From an uncultured Dialister sp. (GTDB taxonomy: Bacteria; Bacillota; Negativicutes; Veillonellales; Dialisteraceae): a stretch of 50,931 nucleotides of DNA. This document shows positions 1 to 8,106 of this stretch, piece by piece. The stretch is taken from contig UQRR01000004.1 of NCBI GenBank assembly GCA_900543455.1, forward strand, positions 1-50,931, given 5' to 3'. A program made the position numbers and the translations under genes. Positions within the stretch are counted from its first letter, which is position 1; each line of letters begins with the position of its first letter. Under the pieces are notes generated by a model. That model had not been told where the DNA came from and did not search any database. It saw only the letters and a list, made by a program, of their open reading frames with translations.

Positions 1-104
1 AATCATCTGACGCGAATAGCGAGCTATTTAAGGAAGATGATGACGAAGCTATGTATAAAAATCCATATGAAATCTGACTCTGCGATTTAATCAGCGTTTC
101 CCTA
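1..104 (+). repeat. MITE-like element, family 1, copy A (cut by window edge)
   Basis: This is the right-hand two thirds of an element whose full copy lies at 45756-45919; the two are nearly identical where they overlap. It ends in a terminal inverted repeat reading CGATTTAATCAGCGTTTCCC. No coding capacity is visible. It lies just downstream of the vanW-like gene. Confidence 0.85.
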
Positions 105-160
105 GATTTTGATGCGCCGCTCCACCATTTCTCATTTCTAATTTCTCATTTCTCATCACT
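105..160. repeat. Heptamer array with a GCGCCGC fragment
   Basis: A short remnant of the GCGGCGC palindromic module is followed by a 7-nt-periodic stretch built on CTCATTT/CTAATTT. Read on the minus strand the array starts within a few bases of the vanW-like stop codon. Confidence 0.7.
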
Positions 161-1549
161 TCATGCTCCCTTCTTCACTGCCTCAGGGGACGGCGGCTCG
201 GATGGCTGGGGAGGATCATCCGGTTTCACCTGATAGGTGATGACGGTGTCGACCGGTTCATAATCGGAGTAGAAGCTGTCGTGGTAGATGCGGCCGTCAG
301 CCCACTTGACAGACTGCGTGACGAGGACATTGTGTCCTTCGTGGCCTTCCTCGACCTTTTTATCCTCTTCCTGCGAAGGGTCGACACGGATCACGGTCTT
401 AAAAGGCAGGACTTCGTCGCTCTTCTTTGCGATCTCTACGAAAGAGGGCTTGTCTTCCTGATTTCCTAAGATGCGCACGGTCACAGCACCCGGTTCGTAG
501 ACCGCATAAATGTAGACGCCATGCTTCAAATGATTCAGGAAGCAGAAATCGAGAGAACCTTCCGCGACGGTCGCATCACGCCCGATCGGTGCATAGGATG
601 CCGGCGAATAGTGGCAGGTACGCTCTGTCACGGCAAGCCCTGACAGAATGACGGCATTAAAGAGCGTCGTACTCACCTGACAGACGCCGCCGCCTGTCCC
701 CGGCTCGACCTTGCCATTGATAATGACAGGGGCTTCAAGATAGCCATTCGCGCTGGAGCGGGAACCTGTCGCCTGGTTATAGGAAAAAGAGACTCCCGGT
801 GCGATGTACCTGCCGCTGATACTGTTTGCAGCGATCTCGATATTTCTGCTGCGGTTGCCCCCGGCATAAAAGGTGGTCGTGTATTCGGCAAGGACCGCAT
901 TGATTTCCTTAGCAGCCTCCTTTGTCATATTCGGCTTCTGGATGTCTGTGGCCGGGATCTCCACCTCTCCGCTTTCACCCTTTTGGAGCTGGAGGGCAGC
1001 TGCTTCCTGCAGCGCCGCCTCGTCGATTTTCATAGAAGGACGGCCTTCATCGAAGGAAACGGAACCGTCTTTCCCAAACCGGGGCTTCGCATTGACAGGC
1101 GGCTTCGCATATTTGTTGGCCAGATGGGCGATGTCTTGCGTGAGCCGCTCCTCATCAAAAGAAGCATCGATGGCTGCACTATGCCCGGTGAGGAGGATCC
1201 GCCAGCGATCACACCAACGCTGAAAGAGCCCGCCAGTCCGACCAAGCGCCATGGCTTTCTCTATGGCTTTCTCGTCATAACGGACAGAAAGCGACTGAAA
1301 AGAGATCTCTTCGTGAACATCCCCCTTCGTGAGTAGCAGCTTCCCATGCAAAAGATCCGCATTTTTCACGGAAAAAAGCTCTTTGAGCTCTTCCTCCGTC
1401 GCGCCGCCTGCCTTTGTCCCATGGATGGTGACGCCGGGGATGACCTTGCCGTCACTCGTCCATAGAAATGGCGCGCTTCCGATGCCGATAACAGCCAATG
1501 TGAAAACCAGTCCGAATATCCGCTTCCAGCGGTATCGTCTTTTAGTCAA
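161..1549 (-). CDS. VanW family protein, membrane-anchored
   Basis: A probable cell-envelope protein. A basic N-terminus (KRRYRWKR) is followed by one transmembrane segment, a peptidoglycan-binding-like region (about residues 40-200), and a VanW domain (about 230-380) with the typical GVSFSYN and GGGVCQVSTTLFNA motifs. A C-terminal region resembling a G5 extension ends in a proline-rich tail. The frame stays open up to an ATG at 1621, but those 24 extra codons translate repeat DNA. I prefer the TTG at 1547-1549, which has AAGGGA six bases upstream and gives 462 residues. The VanW domain has no firmly established activity. The gene lies downstream of holA, separated by a repeat mosaic, so co-transcription is uncertain. 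Confidence 0.85.
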   Translation of the reverse strand: MTKRRYRWKRIFGLVFTLAVIGIGSAPFLWTSDGKVIPGVTIHGTKAGGATEEELKELFSVKNADLLHGKLLLTKGDVHEEISFQSLSVRYDEKAIEKAMALGRTGGLFQRWCDRWRILLTGHSAAIDASFDEERLTQDIAHLANKYAKPPVNAKPRFGKDGSVSFDEGRPSMKIDEAALQEAAALQLQKGESGEVEIPATDIQKPNMTKEAAKEINAVLAEYTTTFYAGGNRSRNIEIAANSISGRYIAPGVSFSYNQATGSRSSANGYLEAPVIINGKVEPGTGGGVCQVSTTLFNAVILSGLAVTERTCHYSPASYAPIGRDATVAEGSLDFCFLNHLKHGVYIYAVYEPGAVTVRILGNQEDKPSFVEIAKKSDEVLPFKTVIRVDPSQEEDKKVEEGHEGHNVLVTQSVKWADGRIYHDSFYSDYEPVDTVITYQVKPDDPPQPSEPPSPEAVKKGA

Positions 1550-1582
1550 TGATAGTCCCTTCGTTTCGTATATGACATTTGA

Positions 1583-1852
1583 GGTTATGGGTTCAGGGTT
1601 CAGGGTTGTGGTGCGGCGCATAAAAATCAGAAGCGCCGCGGAGTTTTGATAGCGCTTCGCACTGTCGTCATTTCGAGCGCAAGCGAGAAATCTCTATGGC
1701 AGAGCGCTCATTGTCGCATATGAGGCAGCACCAAGCCATCGTTTTCCCTCAGTGCATACGTGCTGATTATCGCAGTGCAATAGAGATCCCTCGGCTACGC
1801 TCGGGATGACGTTACGAGGAATCCCAGTCACCAGTCACCAGCCACCAGTCAC
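1583..1852. repeat. Modular intergenic repeat mosaic
   Basis: In plus-strand order: a GGGTTCA heptamer array (1590-1608); the palindromic module GCGGCGC...GCGCCGC (1611-1641); an element of about 146 bp with inverted ends CGTCATTTCGAGCG / CGCTCGGGATGACG (1666-1811); and a GTGACTGG-type heptamer array (1825-1852, G-rich on the minus strand) that abuts the holA stop codon. The left end runs into the 5' end of the vanW-like frame. No gene is seen. Confidence 0.85.
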
Positions 1853-2854
1853 TTATTTCCTCAAACAATACTTCAGCAGCAAATCTTTGAGTTCGAGCTC
1901 CGAGGCGCCTTGGCGGGAAGCGAGCTGGTACTTCATGATCTCCAGAAGAAACCACTCCGCCTCTTCTTCCGTGACCTTCCTTGCCTCGGCCTGCACGGCC
2001 CGCCACTGCCAGGAGGATCTCACCCCCAGCGCCTGCTGGATACGGGTGGGCGGCACGTGATTCCTTTCCATTTCCTTCAAGATCTTGATCTTTCTGAATT
2101 TGGAAGAAAGAAGTCCGAGATTTTTGATCGTGGTGGTCATATCCGTGAAGACGCGGTCCGCACTCTCTAAGACCAGCTGTGACTTTTTGTCCAGAAGAGC
2201 ATCGACGAATTTGAAGATTCCCTGATTCATGTAGTCGGGAAGTGCAAGCTCCAAAAGCTCCTTCGTCACGACGGACTTTTCCCCGCACATCAGTACCATC
2301 TTATCACATTCCGTCTGCAAAAGGGGAAGGGAAATCGTATCCCACGAGGAGAGTACATCCTCTAAATACGTCCGTGCGGAGAAATCGACACGCTTGCCCG
2401 CTGCTGACAGGAGACGTATCATCGCACCTGCCGCATCACGCGGCAAAAGGAGCGAAAGCTCTTCACTGTAGCAGACAGACAGCAGTCCTTTCACGATCTT
2501 CGTTCGCTTGTCCGGCTTTCCATCGAGCTGGATCAGGCAGAAAATATCAGGCGGCAGGCCTTCGAGCCTCTCCACAAAGTGGAGGGCCTCCTTTTCTTCT
2601 TTCTCTGCTTTCGAAATGCGCTTCAGGAAAGGGGGATTGTGTATCACGACCGCAGTCGCACTGGAAAAAAGTGACTGCCCTGCCAGGGCATTCTCATACT
2701 CTTCCAGACTTCCCTCTCCATCGAACAGAACGGGATCCGGCGGATCTCCCTCAAAATAGGCCTTGAGCAGCCCTTCCCGCCGGAGAGCCAGGGATACCAG
2801 ATCCTCCCCATAGAGAAAACAGCAGTTCTTTTTATTTAACATTTTTGCAGGCAT
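1853..2854 (-). CDS. holA: DNA polymerase III subunit delta
   Basis: HolA is the clamp-loader subunit that opens the beta sliding clamp; it acts in the cytoplasm with the gamma/tau and delta' subunits. The 333 residues fit the family. The N-terminal AAA-like fold carries the expected FLYGEDLVSLALRREGLL start, and the alpha-helical C-terminal collar domain (from about residue 215) ends in LELKDLLLKYCLRK. The start is supported by AAGGA nine bases upstream of the ATG. It follows comEC on the same strand, the usual Firmicutes order comEA-comEC-holA. The TAA stop is followed at once by a GTGACTGG heptamer array. Confidence 0.93.
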   Translation of the reverse strand: MPAKMLNKKNCCFLYGEDLVSLALRREGLLKAYFEGDPPDPVLFDGEGSLEEYENALAGQSLFSSATAVVIHNPPFLKRISKAEKEEKEALHFVERLEGLPPDIFCLIQLDGKPDKRTKIVKGLLSVCYSEELSLLLPRDAAGAMIRLLSAAGKRVDFSARTYLEDVLSSWDTISLPLLQTECDKMVLMCGEKSVVTKELLELALPDYMNQGIFKFVDALLDKKSQLVLESADRVFTDMTTTIKNLGLLSSKFRKIKILKEMERNHVPPTRIQQALGVRSSWQWRAVQAEARKVTEEEAEWFLLEIMKYQLASRQGASELELKDLLLKYCLRK

Positions 2855-2884
2855 AAGTGTTCGTCCTTGTATAAATGTAAACAG

Positions 2885-3047
2885 GAATCGGGAGTGACTT
2901 GGGCTGGTGTCTAGGGATTAGGGATTAGGGATTAGACTTATAGACTGAAAGACTAAGAGACTGGGACGTCTGATGTCTGATGTCTGACTTCTCACCCAGT
3001 CCAGAAGCTGGCAAATCGCAATACCAGTCACCAGTCACTAGTCACCA
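2885..3047. repeat. Heptamer arrays between comEC and holA
   Basis: Three 7-nt-periodic stretches occur in a row: GGGATTA x3 (2914-2934), GTCTGAT x3 (about 2968-2988) and AGTCACC/AGTCACT (3024-3047). The last runs into the comEC coding end, so the final residues of ComEC (V-T-S-D-W) and its TGA are array sequence. The G-runs at 2890-2930 could form a G-quadruplex on the plus strand. Confidence 0.85.
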
Positions 3048-5271
3048 ACTTCCACCCATTCTTGTACACGACCTCCTGCATCCCCTTCTGGTACAGGTTC
3101 ACGGATGGGATGTCTTTGAAGTCGAAGAGCTCCATATCTTCATAGGCATGGACGAGACGGGTCCCGCCGTAGATGACAAGCTCAGGCGCGATGGTTTCCA
3201 CATCTTTTTCTGTGTATTCGAGGAAGCCATGGCTGCCGGCGATCCACAGGGTATGAGGCGTGGCTTTCGGGAGGGGCTTTCGCCCGGATAGTACAATGTC
3301 TTTCTCCCCCATCGCGATGCGCCAGCTGCTGCCGTTCGTAGCGAAACGCATATCATCCAGCGCAAGTCCTGCGCGTCCCGGCCGGCGCACGCGTGCGCCC
3401 GTGTCTTTCATCAGAAGCGGCGTCAGTTTTTCCGGATCGCCGCCCGTGACCCAGATTTCTTTCACGGGAATCCCCATATCGAAGGGGAGCGGCTTTTCCA
3501 CGTCTTCCAGATCCAGAATGAGTACATCTGCCTCCTGCACCCCTTCGTAGGCGAGGATGGAATTCCACTCCCAGACAGAGGTGTGTGAGGAGATGCGGCT
3601 TGCCTTATAGTATAAGATGTTTCGCCCGTCATTGACAAGGAGGATTCCGCGGTCAGCGCCAAGATCCGGGCAGATGACACGGGGCGAAGGCGGCAGGAGC
3701 TGGGCCGCCGCGATGGCAAGAAAAATAAGCGACAAGATCCCTCCGGCTGCCATGCGGGAGCGGATAGAAAGCCGCTTTCTGAAATACACCATCGCAAGAA
3801 GCGCATAGTAGAAGACCGTTTCTACCAAAGAAAGGCCCCCTGTCACAAGCTGCGCTCCCTTGGCCGAGGAGAGAAGCATATTCAGACGCAGGGATACGAA
3901 GACTCCATAGTCCGCCGTATAGAGAAGCCCGGCCATCAGCGGACGGCAAAGAAGCGAGATCACCGCTGCGAGAAGACCGGCGATGATGACCCATTCCAGA
4001 AACGGCGTGACGAAAAGATTTGCAAAGATGAAATACACCGGAAAGCGATGGAAATCATAGAGCATGATCGGTATCGTGAGGAGCTGCGCTGCAGAAGACA
4101 GCGCGATCCCTTCCTTCACCCATTTCGGCAGCTTTCGGAAAGGGCCCATACAGTGGAGAATCGGACGATAAAAGAGAAGAATCCCCGCAGATGCACCGAC
4201 AGAGAGCTGGAAGCTCACATCATACACATAGTAAGGATCCCAGAGCAGCATGCCAAGGACCGCAGCCCCCAGAAGATTCAGCGTCGTCTTCTCTCGGTCA
4301 AGAAAAATCCCAACGACAGAGAGGATCCCCATGACCGCGGCACGGATGACGGGCGGTACAAGTCCCGAGAGGACAGCGTAAAACAGCACAAGCAGGATGG
4401 CCGGCAGGATCACAAGACGTCGCGGCAGCGAGAGCCATCGTCCCAAGAGGTACAGGAAGCCAAAGAGCAGCGCCACATGCGAGCCCGAAACGGAGAGTAT
4501 ATGGATGATGCCTGTCGCGGAAAATGACGTCATGACCTCTTCCGGAATATCATTGTAATTCCCTCCGAAGAGAAGCGTCATCAGGATCGAAAGGCGCACC
4601 GGATCCATGTAAGGAGCGAATGTCTCTTTCAGCGACCGCTTCAGCTCCGAAGAGAATCTCTCTACGCGATACGCACCGCTCTCACCGGCAAAGGCAGGAT
4701 GCATGCCTTCGGTGAGATACAGCCTTCCAAGGAGATGACGGCTCCGATAGCGCCCTGTGAGGTCGATCTTCCCCGGATTCTGATACAGGCGGATCGGGCT
4801 CATTTCCCCTTCGGCGTAAAGGCGGTCACCGGGATGGAAATACTCGATTTCCTTCTGGTCATAGAGGTAGCACGTCCCCGAGAGCGGCTGGAGAGTCCCA
4901 TCGGCGTACCGGATGGAAACGAGCGCAAGCGCATACCTCGCATAGCTCTCCTCCCCTTTTTGCACCAGCGGCTCCTCCATGACAATGCCTTCATAGGTGC
5001 CTGCGCTTCGGCTCGCCCAGTGCGACTGCTCCTGCCACAGCGCATCGGAGAGCGCCATGCGGAAAGCGCCGATCGTCAGAAGAGAGAGCGCCGCTCCCAA
5101 AAGGACAAGGAAAAAGCGACGGCGGAAATGCCCACAGAGAAGAAACAGCCCTCCTGCAAGGAGCAGCAAAGCATACCCGTAAGGCAACAGAAAAGGCGGA
5201 AGCTTCTCGAAAAGAAAAACTCCCGCTGCCAGCAATAGCGCACTCCAGAAAAGTCCCAGCCGGATCATCAT
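3028..5271 (-). CDS. comEC: ComEC/Rec2 DNA-uptake channel, metal site lost
   Basis: ComEC is the inner-membrane channel that carries single-stranded DNA into the cytoplasm during transformation. The 747 residues hold an N-terminal membrane and OB-like DUF4131 region (to about 200), the Competence domain with HILSVSGSHVALL (about 250-265) and many membrane helices (to about 520), and a C-terminal metallo-beta-lactamase-like domain. In that last domain the family signature of the type THPHxDHxGG is absent; the equivalent region reads DVLILDLEDVEKPL. A catalytic nuclease role is therefore unlikely. The start overlaps the comEA stop by four bases (ATGA), indicating translational coupling. The last codons are heptamer repeat sequence. 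Confidence 0.93.
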   Translation of the reverse strand: MMIRLGLFWSALLLAAGVFLFEKLPPFLLPYGYALLLLAGGLFLLCGHFRRRFFLVLLGAALSLLTIGAFRMALSDALWQEQSHWASRSAGTYEGIVMEEPLVQKGEESYARYALALVSIRYADGTLQPLSGTCYLYDQKEIEYFHPGDRLYAEGEMSPIRLYQNPGKIDLTGRYRSRHLLGRLYLTEGMHPAFAGESGAYRVERFSSELKRSLKETFAPYMDPVRLSILMTLLFGGNYNDIPEEVMTSFSATGIIHILSVSGSHVALLFGFLYLLGRWLSLPRRLVILPAILLVLFYAVLSGLVPPVIRAAVMGILSVVGIFLDREKTTLNLLGAAVLGMLLWDPYYVYDVSFQLSVGASAGILLFYRPILHCMGPFRKLPKWVKEGIALSSAAQLLTIPIMLYDFHRFPVYFIFANLFVTPFLEWVIIAGLLAAVISLLCRPLMAGLLYTADYGVFVSLRLNMLLSSAKGAQLVTGGLSLVETVFYYALLAMVYFRKRLSIRSRMAAGGILSLIFLAIAAAQLLPPSPRVICPDLGADRGILLVNDGRNILYYKASRISSHTSVWEWNSILAYEGVQEADVLILDLEDVEKPLPFDMGIPVKEIWVTGGDPEKLTPLLMKDTGARVRRPGRAGLALDDMRFATNGSSWRIAMGEKDIVLSGRKPLPKATPHTLWIAGSHGFLEYTEKDVETIAPELVIYGGTRLVHAYEDMELFDFKDIPSVNLYQKGMQEVVYKNGWKLVTSDW

Positions 5272-5822
5272 AGGGTGATCTTATCCGCCATCTTCTTGTA
5301 ACGACTCTCCCCGATGGAGGGCACCTTTTTGAGCTCCTCCTTCGTGGAAAAGCGGCCATGCTCTTCACGGTAGCGGATGATCTTCTCCGCCGTCACCGCA
5401 CCGACGCCCGGGAGTGCTTCGAGCTCTTTCGCGCTGGCGGCATTGATAGAGATGAGCCCGCTCCCCCGTGCATCCACCTGCTCCGGATCAAGCGGGATAT
5501 GGATCTTCATCCCGTCAGAAAGCGGCTCGGCCATATTGATATCTTCCATAACCGCATACGGCAGCACATCACCCGCAGCCTTCACCGCATCGAAGAAGCG
5601 GCTTCCCTCAGGAAGCTCATAGACACCCGGCTGCCTCACGGCACCCGTCACATAGACGAGGAGAGTCCGGGAAGACTCCTTGCCGGAAAGCTCGACCACA
5701 GGAAGCGGCTCCTCTTTCGTCTCCCCTGCGGTATGCCACAGAAAAAAGGCCGCTCCCAGAGCCAGAAGAGCCGCCGCAAAACAGATCACAAGGATCCGTC
5801 GGCTTTCCTCTTCTCGTCCCAT
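5268..5822 (-). CDS. comEA: ComEA competence DNA-binding protein
   Basis: ComEA is a membrane-anchored receptor that binds double-stranded DNA outside the membrane and hands it to ComEC. The 184 residues show a short cytoplasmic start, one transmembrane helix (about residues 10-28), an SLBB domain (VYVTGAVRQPGVYELPEGSR, about 53-72) and a C-terminal helix-hairpin-helix pair (INAASAKELEALPGVGAVTA and the following KVPSIGESRYKKM). The ATG at 5822 has AGGAGG eight bases upstream. It is the first gene of comEA-comEC and overlaps comEC by four bases. Confidence 0.94.
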   Translation of the reverse strand: MGREEESRRILVICFAAALLALGAAFFLWHTAGETKEEPLPVVELSGKESSRTLLVYVTGAVRQPGVYELPEGSRFFDAVKAAGDVLPYAVMEDINMAEPLSDGMKIHIPLDPEQVDARGSGLISINAASAKELEALPGVGAVTAEKIIRYREEHGRFSTKEELKKVPSIGESRYKKMADKITL

Positions 5823-6048
5823 GGGAATGGCCTCCTGTATGCTTCATTCAAAACCGGAATATCTCTTATCCCCTTCCCCAAAAGAGGAATGAGAAATAAG
5901 GAATGAAGGTGCGACCTGAAGCATCATCCATCAATCTGATGACGCCGGTGAAACATAACATGCATTCCGTCTTCGCATGAAAATATGCCGCAGAATGCAA
6001 CGGGCTCATTGGGTGCAGCGGGTGCTGATCCCCAAACTCCGCCCCTCA
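5823..6048. other. Spacer upstream of comEA
   Basis: Contains a short 7-nt-periodic stretch (about 5880-5908, GAGGAATGAGAAATAAGGAATG) and otherwise unique sequence. No convincing promoter or terminator was seen. Confidence 0.4.
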
Positions 6049-6531
6049 TCACTTATTCTCTTTTTCCTGCTGACGGGCAGCGGCGGAATTGGAATCGATC
6101 AGGCTCTGACGGTTCTTTTTCAGGCTGTCTAAGACATTTTCCATATTTGTTTCCACATACTTCAGGACATCTGTCGCATAGGTGACAGAGCTGGTGCGAA
6201 GCTCATCAGCGGATTTATTGGCCGAAGAGATCACTTCATTGGCACGCTCCTGCGCCTGCTTGACAAGTTCGCTTTCTTCCGTGATGCGGGCGATATAATC
6301 CTTCGCCTGCGCCACCGTGTCCTCTGCTTTCTTTTCTGCATCGAGCATGATACGCTCTTTGTCCGCGACGATGCGGCGTGCGCTCTCGAGTTCATTCGGC
6401 AGAGACTGATTGATGGCATCGATCAGTCGTTCGATCTCATCCTTATCCACCAATTTCTTATTGGTGAGCGGTACTTCACTCGCGTTATTGATGACATTTT
6501 CTAATTCTTCTAAGAGTTTTCTTGTGTCCAT
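6049..6531 (-). CDS. Coiled-coil protein, DivIVA/ATPase-subunit-H-like
   Basis: A soluble, strongly helical protein of 160 residues with a long charged coiled coil (about residues 35-140, rich in E, K, A) and no signal peptide. The N-terminal DTRKLLEELENVINNASEVP followed by a coil recalls small DivIVA-like or V-ATPase-subunit-H-like proteins of Firmicutes. That is a similarity of type, not proof of function. The start at 6531 is chosen because ATGAGG nine bases upstream is a ribosome site; the ATG at 6546 lies inside it. It is downstream of coaD with a 51-base gap and probably in the same transcript. Confidence 0.75.
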   Translation of the reverse strand: MDTRKLLEELENVINNASEVPLTNKKLVDKDEIERLIDAINQSLPNELESARRIVADKERIMLDAEKKAEDTVAQAKDYIARITEESELVKQAQERANEVISSANKSADELRTSSVTYATDVLKYVETNMENVLDSLKKNRQSLIDSNSAAARQQEKENK

Positions 6532-6582
6532 AATTGCAAGCCTCATTTCTTTTTCGAAGTTTGAGAAAAAAGCCGATGGCGA

Positions 6583-7065
6583 TCAGCGATTCTCTACCTT
6601 TTTCTTGATCATTTCCTGTACATAGGGCGGGACCATCCGGGTAATATCACCATCAAAATGGGCCAGCTCACGAACGCCGGTAGACGACAGATAAGAATAG
6701 CGTCCATCCGTCATGAAGAATGCGGTCTCCAGCGTGGGATCGATCTGTTTGATCATGAGCGCCCGCTGAAATTCGTATTCAAAATCACTGAACGCACGAA
6801 GTCCGCGAATCAGAAGATGGCAATTCTTCTTCGCTGCGTATTCATTCAAAAGACCATCAAAAGCATCCACTTCGACATTGGGAATGTCTTTGGTCGTCTC
6901 GCGAAGCATATCCAACCGTTCTTCCGTAGTAAACATATAATGCTTAGTCGGATTTAAAAAAGCTGCCACAATCAGTTTATCGACCAGACAAGCGCTTCTT
7001 CTGATGATATCCAGATGACCATAGGTCACCGGGTCGAAACTTCCTGGGCAAATCGCTATTTTCAT
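6583..7065 (-). CDS. coaD: Phosphopantetheine adenylyltransferase
   Basis: CoaD catalyses the fourth step of coenzyme A synthesis, joining ATP and 4'-phosphopantetheine to give dephospho-CoA. The 160 residues carry the nucleotidyltransferase signature GSFDPVTYGHLDIIRR (T/HxGH) near the N-terminus, LIRGLRAFSDFEYE in the middle and the YSYLSSTGVRELA segment near the end. The start at 7065 overlaps the rsmD stop as ATGA and has GGGAGAAG upstream; the open frame continues nine codons further up inside rsmD but without support. Confidence 0.95.
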   Translation of the reverse strand: MKIAICPGSFDPVTYGHLDIIRRSACLVDKLIVAAFLNPTKHYMFTTEERLDMLRETTKDIPNVEVDAFDGLLNEYAAKKNCHLLIRGLRAFSDFEYEFQRALMIKQIDPTLETAFFMTDGRYSYLSSTGVRELAHFDGDITRMVPPYVQEMIKKKVENR

Positions 7066-7634
7066 TGCACTTCTCCCTCTGTAGATCTGCATAGCAGATA
7101 GGTAACAACAATGGCCCCCACTTTTTTCTCTTTCCAGATTTCACACCGGTCAACAAAGAGTGATATATCCGGGGGTTCTGATATAGAATGTTCCGCAATA
7201 ATGATCGCATGATCAGCAGGAAGGCCGCAGTCGAAAACCATCGCCAGTACTTCATTGATATAGCCCTTCCGATACGGAGGGTCCATGAAAATATAATCAA
7301 AGGTCCTGCCCTGAAGAGACTTCAGCGCAGCCCCTACATCTCTCGATATGATCTGTACCTGATCTTCTACGTGGCACTTCTTCGCATTTTCGCGGATGAT
7401 GCGGCCCGTTGTCTTGTCGATAAAGACCGCAGACGATGCATACCGGCTGAGCGCCTCAAGCCCCATCGCGCCTGTCCCGGCGAAAATATCAAGGACATCC
7501 GTCTCAACGAGCCCTACATTGGAAAGTACATTGAAAATGCTTTCCCGTACCCGTCCCAGCGTCGGTCTCGTCGTATTTCTTCCTACGGGTGCCAAAAGGT
7601 TCGTGCCTTTGGCTTTTCCACCAATAATTTTCAT
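7062..7634 (-). CDS. rsmD: 16S rRNA m2G966 methyltransferase
   Basis: RsmD uses S-adenosylmethionine to methylate the N2 of G966 in 16S rRNA. The 190 residues begin with MKIIGGKAKGTNL and TRPTLGRVRESIFNVL, followed by the SAM-binding motif LDIFAGTGAMGLEALSR and the catalytic DPPY motif (FMDPPYRKGY). It heads the rsmD-coaD pair with a four-base overlap, a common Firmicutes arrangement. An extended -10 lies about 55 bases upstream. Confidence 0.94.
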   Translation of the reverse strand: MKIIGGKAKGTNLLAPVGRNTTRPTLGRVRESIFNVLSNVGLVETDVLDIFAGTGAMGLEALSRYASSAVFIDKTTGRIIRENAKKCHVEDQVQIISRDVGAALKSLQGRTFDYIFMDPPYRKGYINEVLAMVFDCGLPADHAIIIAEHSISEPPDISLFVDRCEIWKEKKVGAIVVTYLLCRSTEGEVQ

Positions 7635-7688
7635 ATCTGTTTCCTCATCGTGATTTCAGCAGGAAACCTGCTGATTACACTCATAGTC

Positions 7689-7697
7689 ATTATAGCA
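7689..7697 (-). promoter_or_regulatory. Extended -10 promoter for rsmD
   Basis: On the minus strand TGCTATAAT lies about 55 bases upstream of the rsmD start. No good -35 is visible at the usual distance; the TGn extension could compensate. The same motif precedes yacL, gyrA and fprA. Confidence 0.55.
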
Positions 7698-7719
7698 TAA
7701 ATGAAGGAAATTGGAATTA

Positions 7720-7990
7720 GAAATTTGTGACTGATGACTAGTGACTAGTGACTGGTGACTGGTAACTGGTGACTAGTGACTAGGGACTAGTGACTAGGGA
7801 TTAGTGGCTAGGGATTAGGAGTCTCAAGTGACTGGTGGCTGGTGACTTAAATACCACTTTCGGGCATCGCCCCATATATATTCGCGGCGAAGCCGCCACC
7901 TTCATTCCTAATTCCTAATTCCTAATTCCTCATTCCTAACTCCTCATTCACAAGAGAAACTTTCATCCCCAATCAAGGGGTAGCACGCCC
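7720..7990. repeat. Modular intergenic repeat mosaic
   Basis: A long GTGACTA/GTGACTG/GGGATTA heptamer array (about 7728-7845) is followed by a module with CGGGCATCGCC...GCGGCGAAGCCGCC (7858-7890), an AATTCCT heptamer array (7903-7945) and a module rich in GGGGTAGCACGCCCCACGGG (7970-7998). Array polarity reverses between the two ends. No gene is seen between gltX and rsmD. Confidence 0.85.
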
Positions 7991-8009
7991 CACGGGCTAA
8001 CCCCAAACC

Positions 8010-8046
8010 AAAAGAGCCACAGAAATGCGGCGCATTTCTGTGGCTC
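8010..8046 (-). terminator. Rho-independent terminator of gltX
   Basis: A long perfect stem, GAGCCACAGAAATGC with its complement, is followed on the minus strand by TTTTGG. It lies about 58 bases past the gltX stop. Confidence 0.75.
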
Positions 8047-8058
8047 CTTCACTCTCTT

Positions 8059-8106
8059 AGGAAAACGCTGATTAAATCGTTGTCAGATTTAACCAGTGTT
8101 TCCTTA
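8059..8106. repeat. MITE family 1, internally deleted copy B
   Basis: Only the two inverted ends remain, left end GGAAAACGCTGATTAAATCG and right end AACCAGTGTTTCC, joined with loss of the centre. The TAA stop codon of gltX (8104-8106) lies in the right end. Confidence 0.75.
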
